From NCBI GenBank assembly GCA_033060915.1, contig CM065382.1:4016001-4080000 (forward strand): a DNA stretch of 64,000 bases, given 5' to 3'. This DNA comes from Euryodendron excelsum. Taxonomy: Eukaryota; Streptophyta; Magnoliopsida; Ericales; Pentaphylacaceae. The notes under the pieces are model-generated. The model searched no databases, was not told where the DNA came from, and was given only the letters and a program-made list of their open reading frames with translations. Shown one piece after another: positions 58,501-64,000 of the stretch (position 1 is the first letter of the stretch; each line of letters opens with the position of its first letter). The position numbers were made by a program, and so were the translations under genes.

Positions 58501-61500
58501 TCTCTCAGCTAGACTCCCATCTATTTATCATTCCCCAAAAATAAAACTAGCAGAGAAAAGATAAATCGCATTGCCAGACAAGCTGAAGCACTCAACCCAT
58601 ACATGAGGCCTAAAACTATGGAAAACATAAATCAGTACATGTCATCAATAAACATAACATGCCACAAAACTAATAGGCAACTAAAAATCATTAAGCATTG
58701 TAATTTTGGAAAGAATATTTCCAAAGGAATCATGCCATTTAGCTCTCATCTCACTTGGATCGCCAAAACATCAGACAGTTTGATGTAACAAGCAGTATGG
58801 GAGCTTTTCAGGCAAGAACAAACTATATCTTCTGAAGCCAAGGTGCTGTTTCAAGTAGTAATTAAACAAGAAAAATTACCATTAAATGAAGTTGTATGCG
58901 TGAGGAGGCAAGGGGGCCAGTGAGCAGCCAGAAAGATGCGGTAATTCCAATTGACTTTGTTTCGAGTTCATTTGGTGTTTCTATAATTCAGTGATAGAGA
59001 AACTGCATAGTTGGAGGGTTGTAGGTTGGGAAGAGAAAGGGAGGTTTAGCAGGTAACTCCTACGTGCTAGATGTCATGCATACAGGAAGAAAGAAACCAC
59101 TGGTCCTTTGAAGGGATTGAGAATTCAGTACATCGTGTAAAGAATACATTTTGTACCTCTTATATAGTTACATAATGAGGAAGGGTAAAAACTTTGCTGG
59201 ACCATCTTCTGAACTTTGTAAACGCTGTAGAGGTTTGAGTTTGTGTATGAGCAAATATATCTTCTTTTGGTATATTTCCAGGCTGCACCCCCTCTGGTGC
59301 CTTGATTAACAGCCTGTTTGGAACTTGGGAAAAGGAAGGGAAGGGATGGGAAGCGAAAATCACTATTTGCTATCCTTTCCCCATTTGATTCTACCTAACA
59401 GAGAAGGGAAGGGAAAACAGAGGGAAAATTTTAAATCAATATCTCTCTCACTTCTTTCCCTCCACCTTCTTTTCATTTTCTTAGCAAAACCAAACAGGAA
59501 AGGGAAACTATGTTTCCTTCATTTTCTCTTTCCTTTCCCTCCCCTCCCCTCCCCTCCACTCCACCAAGTTCCAAACAGGCTGTAAAAATACTACTAAAAA
59601 AATAACAAAGGGACAAAAGTCAAAAACTGACAAAGTTAGTGACATTAGGATTTGCTCCAGCTTTCAACAAGCATTTAATACTTTCTGTTTCCCCTTCAGC
59701 AGCTGCAATTCCTAATGCTGTCTCTCCATGCGAACCAAGGTTTGGATCAGCTCCTGCCTGAACATTAGACAACATGAGACCAAAAAGAAGAAGAAGAATA
59801 GAGTAATAGATAAAGGAGCCCACGTAACTGCACGCACTGATGTAAAAACAGAAATTCCCACATTATTGTGAATTACACGGGGAAAATCAACCGATTAAGT
59901 AATTTTTCTGAGGAATGTTGCATGTGAATGCATATGTACGAATCCAACAATGAAGCATGGACCTAAATACATGCAAGAGCAAAAAGGCTAAGGGGACTAC
60001 TCCTTTAACTCAAAAAGAACTAAGAATATCTAATTGGGATGGTCCAGTACAATGTCTGCCGCACCAGGTGGGTGTCCGGCGACAGTATCAATTAAATAGC
60101 CATGTAGTTCTTTCCAACTTAAATACACCATATTCTTCTACTTTACCGACAATATCCAAAACTACAACTGCTACTATTGATGTACCATACACTATTAATT
60201 CTCAGCTACTTCATGCACTTCTAAAAACTCTCAAGGAAATATCATCCCACTATACAAGAAGAAACATACCACGGCACAAACACTTTAATGAAGCGGAAAA
60301 GGACGACAAAAATCTTTTTCCAGTAAAATAAACATTCTAACAGGAGGCCCAAAGTCAAAAAGTTAAGTCCATCATTATGGGATATAAGATATTTATGCTA
60401 CATTAATGAGTTACATGAGCAACAAAACCCGAAGAAAATTGATTTTTACTTTCTTGAACTGACTGGCAAGGGCAGCAGTCATTACACCATGAAACTTTTA
60501 AAAAAAATTAGTTCCTACTTTTTCAACTATACACATGAATAAGCTCTCAATACTCCAAAGATAAAAAGTTAAAACTAAAAATGTAGACCCGAATACCAAC
60601 AGGACTTACAAATTGTCATGCTTACCAAATTTAAGGGACTTCATCACTAACTCATTATATTGTTTGAAAGAATATAAAAATATAAATATCAAAAAATAAA
60701 ACATGAATTATATTATTGTGATTCACAATGGAGAGAAAACCACAAAGAAAAATACTTAACCAGAAAGCCCACCTTCTGCAGAAATGTAACAGGAGTACAA
60801 AAAATATCATTCAAGGAACAAAAATAAACAGAGCATTGCAGTGCAATACCTTAAGCAACATATTTACGCACTCGAACGATCCGGCAAGGATGGATACTAC
60901 CAATGGTGTAAAAATATGATGACAAACCGAATTTGGCTGAATAAAAAATAACAAATAACGAATTCAGGCTCATCAGATAATAAAAAAATAAGAGAAAAGG
61001 GGGAGGGGGAGAGGAGGCACTCCATATCAACCTAAAGAAGGAACTAGTAGAAATCCTAAGGGTTCCTCATTTAGACTCCAGCAATTTGCTTCATAATAAT
61101 GGTCCAGGTCTCTAAGAGAAGATATTAATTAATCAAGAAACATAGTTAGGCTAGCAAACATGACAAATATAGTTATGTACAACAGAAGGGGGAGCACATC
61201 CAGCAAACAAACACATCAATTGAATTAAGCATACTTGTCGTGCAGATACAAATCCATTATCTTTCCAAACCTTGGGGAAGTCTTGGAAGCGAAGTCTCAC
61301 TCATTATTTTTATGTGATCATTAACAAAAAAAAACATGCACTTGCGCTTACACGGGCACAAAAAATATAAATTAGGTGAAGAAAAGGCATTTCAAGAATC
61401 ACGTTTTAAGCAATGCTGTATCCTGCCAAGACAATATCTTAATAGGGTACAGGGTACCTTCTTTGCTAATGAATTTATTTGTTTATCATTTTCCATAAAC

Positions 61501-63575
61501 TTGTATGGTTGTATAAAACTAATGGAAAAAATAACATTTGATTACAACAACAGACATCTGTAACAAAAACCATATGCCATAAGTTTGCTAAGTCACGCAT
61601 TAAAAATATATAAAATATTTGCCAAGTTACCACTCCTCACATTTCCTCCTCCATCTCATTCCTCATATTTCTCCATAGCTCCAAAAGTCAAAAATTAAAG
61701 ATAGTTTGTCAACAGGGCAACAACAGTTTTCATAATCAAAATATCGACCAGCTGCACAAGTACATAGAGCAACAGAGAAAAATAGTTAGCCACATGCATG
61801 AGCCACCAATTTAATATAAGGGGGAAAACATGGCATATAAACTGATAAAATTTGAAGGGAAAAAATTGACATATTAAGCACTTATATTATTGCTCACATT
61901 AGCTTTTTTATCTAACAAGATTTTCACAGCTTCTTTCCTTCCCTTAGCTGCAGCGCATTGTAGTGGTGTGCCAGAATCGGATTTTGGATCTATTTCAGCA
62001 CCTTTTGATATCAATATCCGCAAAAGTTCTTTGACTCCTGCAACATACACCAGTACATGACCAAATGTATGATCAAGTTTTTGATTCCTAAACAAAAATT
62101 CAAGCGGCACCATTTCAATTCCCAACAAGAAACCTGGGATGGCCAAGAAGTAACCATTATCAACAAGGAAGCAACATTTTGCAAGCATCCATGATCATGC
62201 AATGTTAAGGCTCTTCATAGAAAAATTCTCCATAAGCATACAGTTTGAGAGATGATAGAACAAGGGAGAGATTCTAAGCAAATTCACTACTGTCAATTTT
62301 TGGGATAACATAAAAACTAGCAAGCATATGTGACAGACCTTTTTCAGCAGCATAATGCAAAGCAGAAAATCCTTTATCATTTGCTAAGTTCGGATTTGCA
62401 TCATTGTTAATAAGAAACACCACAGTTTGGTTATGCTGCCCGAGCGTTGCATGATTCAAAGGAGTTTCACCTGCAAAAGACGAGAATACATGCACTGACC
62501 TCAGCCTTTTACTATTAAAGCTTTATTGCAACCACCCAAAAAATTATAAATATAAGAAAGAAGAGGTGAAAAGTGAGGTTTCAACCACCCAAGACAGATA
62601 AACTGCAGTACACAGGCAATGGATCGATAAGTAGCTCACAACTTCTGCAGAATATACAAATCCCTTTTTCAGATTCAATCAAGCATTCAAGCCTGTCATT
62701 GGCTAAGTACAATAACAACCACGAAACCTCCCCCAGGTATAAAGAAACATCAATAATACATACTGGAATTTCCGGAATAGATTAGTTTCCCTCTCCATAG
62801 TTTAAGAAACTGAAAAGAATCAGTCCAAAATTAGTTTCCCTCTCCATCATCTAACTAAATGTGCAATGGAATTCCAAGGACAAACAAAAGAACAATGAAG
62901 TAGCCCCAACTTATAATTTCGAAATCCATATCTACATGAGAACGAGTACTACAAAACGATCAAGAAAATTTCCCCACGATCCAAGAAAATCTCTAGAATG
63001 ACATCTATCTTCTGCACTCCCGAGAAAATCGTTTTCTTAACAAAACCAAGAAGGAGGCTAAACTATGTAACACAACTATTTTTTCAGTGAAATACCTTTC
63101 CCATCTCTCATATTTATATCCAGTTTCAATTCTTGAACCAAATACTTGCAGATATGAGTCTTTCCACCTGCAGCAGCAAAATGGAGCGCCGACCGACCTT
63201 CAGAGTCCTTAACATCGACGAATGTCTTCGCCAACCCATCCCCATAATCCAGTTCCGCTGCCATCTCTGGTCAAGCGTTTCAAGAAACACCAAAATAGAA
63301 AGAAAAAAATTGATCAAAAATAGGGCGTTAAACTCCATCGACTCAAAAATCACATAAAACAAAACCAAAATCCTTAAACCACCGGTTCATACTCTTGAGG
63401 AGTTTGAGATTTCCGTCTAAAGCCGCATTGAGAAGTCGACGATCCGGACTTTCATCTGCAAATAATAAATAATGAAGAACATGTATATATATGCTTATGG
63501 ATGCTGATAAGTACAGAGTTACGCGAGGAAAAAGAAAGAAAAAAACTAGTACGCGAGACCTGACGAAGAAGCCAT
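55550..63575 (-). CDS. Ankyrin-repeat and TPR protein (TPR10-like)
   Basis: Twelve exons: 63560-63575, 63393-63455, 63096-63266, 62339-62470, 61898-62037, 60850-60936, 59632-59757, 58283-58435, 57017-57118, 56449-56619, 56278-56357, 55550-55613. All are GT-AG, phases close, and the product is 434 aa. Residues about 8-290 are ankyrin repeats (GRSALHFAAAGGKT, GETPLNHATLGQHN, GTPLQCAAAKGRKE, GETALGIAAAEGET, GLTPLEVAALHGNH). Residues about 297-420 are TPRs (RGEEAFKRKDYIDAI, LSNRSLCWVRLNEG, HYREGVACRLL). The ankyrin-then-TPR layout and length match Arabidopsis TPR10 (At3g04710), whose TPRs are thought to bind Hsp90/Hsp70 tails. The 16-nt first exon is the weakest call. Intron-borne MITEs do not touch coding exons. 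Confidence 0.93.
56078..56234. mobile_element. Hairpin MITE in the last intron of the TPR10-like gene
   Basis: Ends GCTGTGTTTGGAATCCGGA and TCCTTGATTCAGACACAGC are imperfect inverted repeats, and the arms (purine-rich left, pyrimidine-rich right) pair along most of the 157 bp. It lies 43 bp downstream of the exon 11 donor on the transcript. Confidence 0.65.
57574..57596. repeat. 23-G homopolymer
   Basis: In the intron between exons 8 and 9 of the TPR10-like gene; it is a C-run on the transcript strand. Length is uncertain in any assembly. Confidence 0.85.
59310..59582. mobile_element. Tourist-like MITE with perfect inverted ends
   Basis: A 273-bp element in the intron after exon 7 of the TPR10-like gene. 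Its terminal 19 bp (CAGCCTGTTTGGAACTTGG) are perfect inverted repeats, flanked on both sides by TAA (59307-59309 and 59583-59585), the 3-bp target of PIF/Harbinger elements. The arms are purine- and pyrimidine-rich and self-pair. It begins 49 bp after the splice donor. Confidence 0.82.
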
Positions 63576-64000
63576 TGCCGTTTCAGTTCTTCTAAATGAT
63601 CTAAAAAGCTTAGGCGGTTAAGCGGGGTAGAGCCAGGGATTTGTTCCGAGTTTCGAAAACTTTTAGTGAGAGAAAGAGTCGCAGAGAGAGAGAGAGAGAG
63701 AGAGAGAGGGGTTTGTATATGTAAAGGGCGCCAATAAATGGATCAGTGGAGGTGTACGGTTAAAAGGTCAAAGTGGACGTGCCACGTCGAGTTGTTTTGA
63801 CGGAGGGTCTTCTTTTTTGACAGCTGTACTGATTGCCTAGCTTGTCACGCAAAGCTTTAGCCCAACCCAGTTTCCTCCCGTCTTTTCATCCGCGGTCTAA
63901 GTAAAACTTCGATAAATTAAAATTTTTAATACGACTTTTACTTTAAAAAAAACTTCGAGAAACTTGATGAAAATATATATAAACCCTTCATCGGGTACTT
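63576..64000. other. TPR10-like promoter and leader
   Basis: Upstream of a minus-strand gene. A (GA)n run at 63684-63708 reads as CT-rich leader on the transcript, as is common in plant 5' UTRs. ACGTGCCACGT at 63777-63787 contains a palindromic GCCACGT (G-box-like) core. No further gene is seen to the window end. Confidence 0.5.

Noticed and set aside
1..64000. tRNA, rRNA, snRNA, CRISPR or satellite arrays
   Set aside because: I looked for cloverleaf-type box A/B pairs, upstream USE/TATA pairs and regular spaced repeats. Only SINE-type boxes (42886-43015, and weakly 31970-32115) and simple repeats were found.

Overview
This is plant nuclear DNA. The genes have GT-AG introns, AT-rich introns and several chloroplast- or plant-specific families (PsbW, GAUT, DRIP), and the intergenic DNA is filled with LTR retrotransposons, MITEs and SINEs. 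Introns of 3-4 kb and protein similarity point to a woody eudicot. A SINE with a TTACCTATCAAAAAAA-type tail hints at a Fagales-like rosid, but the species is not determined.

Layout, left to right. (1) 1-7.5 kb: a complete Ty3/gypsy chromovirus on the minus strand (989-7071, 759-bp LTRs, TSD GCTGG), which appears to sit inside an older solo LTR (281-7467). (2) 7.9-8.8 kb: psbW, minus. (3) 9.5-17.6 kb: a ten-exon GAUT5/6-like galacturonosyltransferase, minus. (4) 19.3-31.5 kb: a three-level nest of transposons. A non-autonomous MULE (9-bp TSD) holds a degenerate Ty1/copia element (5-bp TSD), and that element's RT domain is split by a non-autonomous Ty3/gypsy LARD-type element with a tRNA-Asp-like primer site. 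(5) 31.5-35.1 kb: gene-free AT-rich DNA with MITEs. (6) 35.2-38.2 kb: an eleven-exon MRS2/MGT magnesium transporter, plus. (7) 40.4-51.8 kb: a seven-exon DRIP-type RING E3 ligase, plus, whose introns carry a SINE, an RNase H (LINE-type) fragment, a 204-bp tandem duplication and a MITE. (8) 54.1-54.9 kb: a broken PRA1-family pseudogene, minus. (9) 55.5-63.6 kb: a twelve-exon ankyrin-TPR gene (TPR10-like), minus, with two hairpin MITEs just downstream of splice donors.

The five intact genes have unrelated roles (photosystem II, pectin synthesis, Mg2+ transport, ubiquitination, ankyrin/TPR scaffold) and form no operon or obvious cluster. All five gene models were assembled by hand: every exon junction is GT-AG, phases close, and total lengths fit the families. 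The most notable observations are the triple nest with all target-site duplications readable, and the chromovirus that keeps one 1,520-codon frame but has six in-frame stops despite nearly identical LTRs. I did not find a convincing new biological system.
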